In this document: piece by piece, positions 12,832 through 12,832 of the stretch | Layout: each line of letters opens with the position of its first letter | How positions within the stretch are numbered: position 1 is the stretch's first letter | Origin: Anaerolineales bacterium UBA3940 | GTDB taxonomy: Bacteria > Chloroflexota > Anaerolineae > Aggregatilineales > UBA3940 | DNA: 12,832 bases | Assembly: GCA_002385675.1 (NCBI GenBank) | Contig: DGDY01000314.1 | Location: 354-13,185, forward strand | Direction of reading: 5' to 3' | Position numbers and translations under genes: made by a program | The notes under the pieces: model-generated | The model's database searches: none | Told to the model about the DNA's origin: nothing | Seen by the model: only the letters and a program-made list of their open reading frames with translations

Positions 12832-12832
12832 G

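Noticed and set aside
12793..12832. The tandem array as the start of a CRISPR array.
   Set aside because: The 13-base units are directly joined with no unique spacers.

Overview
The window is GC-rich bacterial chromosome. It most likely comes from a Chloroflexota member of the Anaerolineae type. That is an inference from several traits: a PknB-like kinase fused to a PD40 beta-propeller, Pro/Thr-rich extracellular linkers, a large GT-C membrane glycosyltransferase, GTAGGGGCGG-type palindromes in intergenic spaces, and a T-box leader outside a Firmicute-like context. There are nine genes, and no tRNA, rRNA, CRISPR array, transposase or phage gene was found.

Layout. Bases 1-5149 are read on the minus strand, in the transcription order CopD-like membrane protein, GT39-like membrane glycosyltransferase, RNA 3'-phosphate cyclase (rtcA), and a GT4 glycosyltransferase cut by the window edge. 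Bases 5306-8723 are on the plus strand: a membrane Ser/Thr kinase with a six-blade TolB/PD40-type propeller, then a membrane-anchored HExxH peptidase. Both project through a Pro/Thr-rich stalk and are probably cotranscribed. Bases 8820-12668 are on the minus strand: lspA (signal peptidase II), a DsbA/FrnE-type oxidoreductase, and thrS (threonyl-tRNA synthetase).

The best regulatory find is upstream of thrS. A consensus sigma70-type promoter (TTGACA-17-TAATCT) is followed by a full T-box riboswitch. Stem I carries an ACC (Thr) specifier, and stem II and a IIA/B pseudoknot can be drawn. The antiterminator carries the T-box bulge and competes with an intrinsic terminator. The sequence therefore predicts that uncharged tRNA-Thr controls thrS. 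The synthetase itself lacks the usual N-terminal TGS domain.

Non-coding spaces hold repeats. A perfect 29-bp palindrome occurs twice, each time just past a gene's 3' end. There are also a compound hairpin cluster, a 25-bp direct repeat after two stop codons, a 9-bp tandem repeat, and a 13-bp tandem repeat running off the right edge.

Most genes are recognisable housekeeping or envelope functions. I see no clear new defence or mobile system. The least explained parts are the kinase-propeller/peptidase pair, the shared GCTATGCTA-centred inverted repeats upstream of two genes, and the post-stop repeats.
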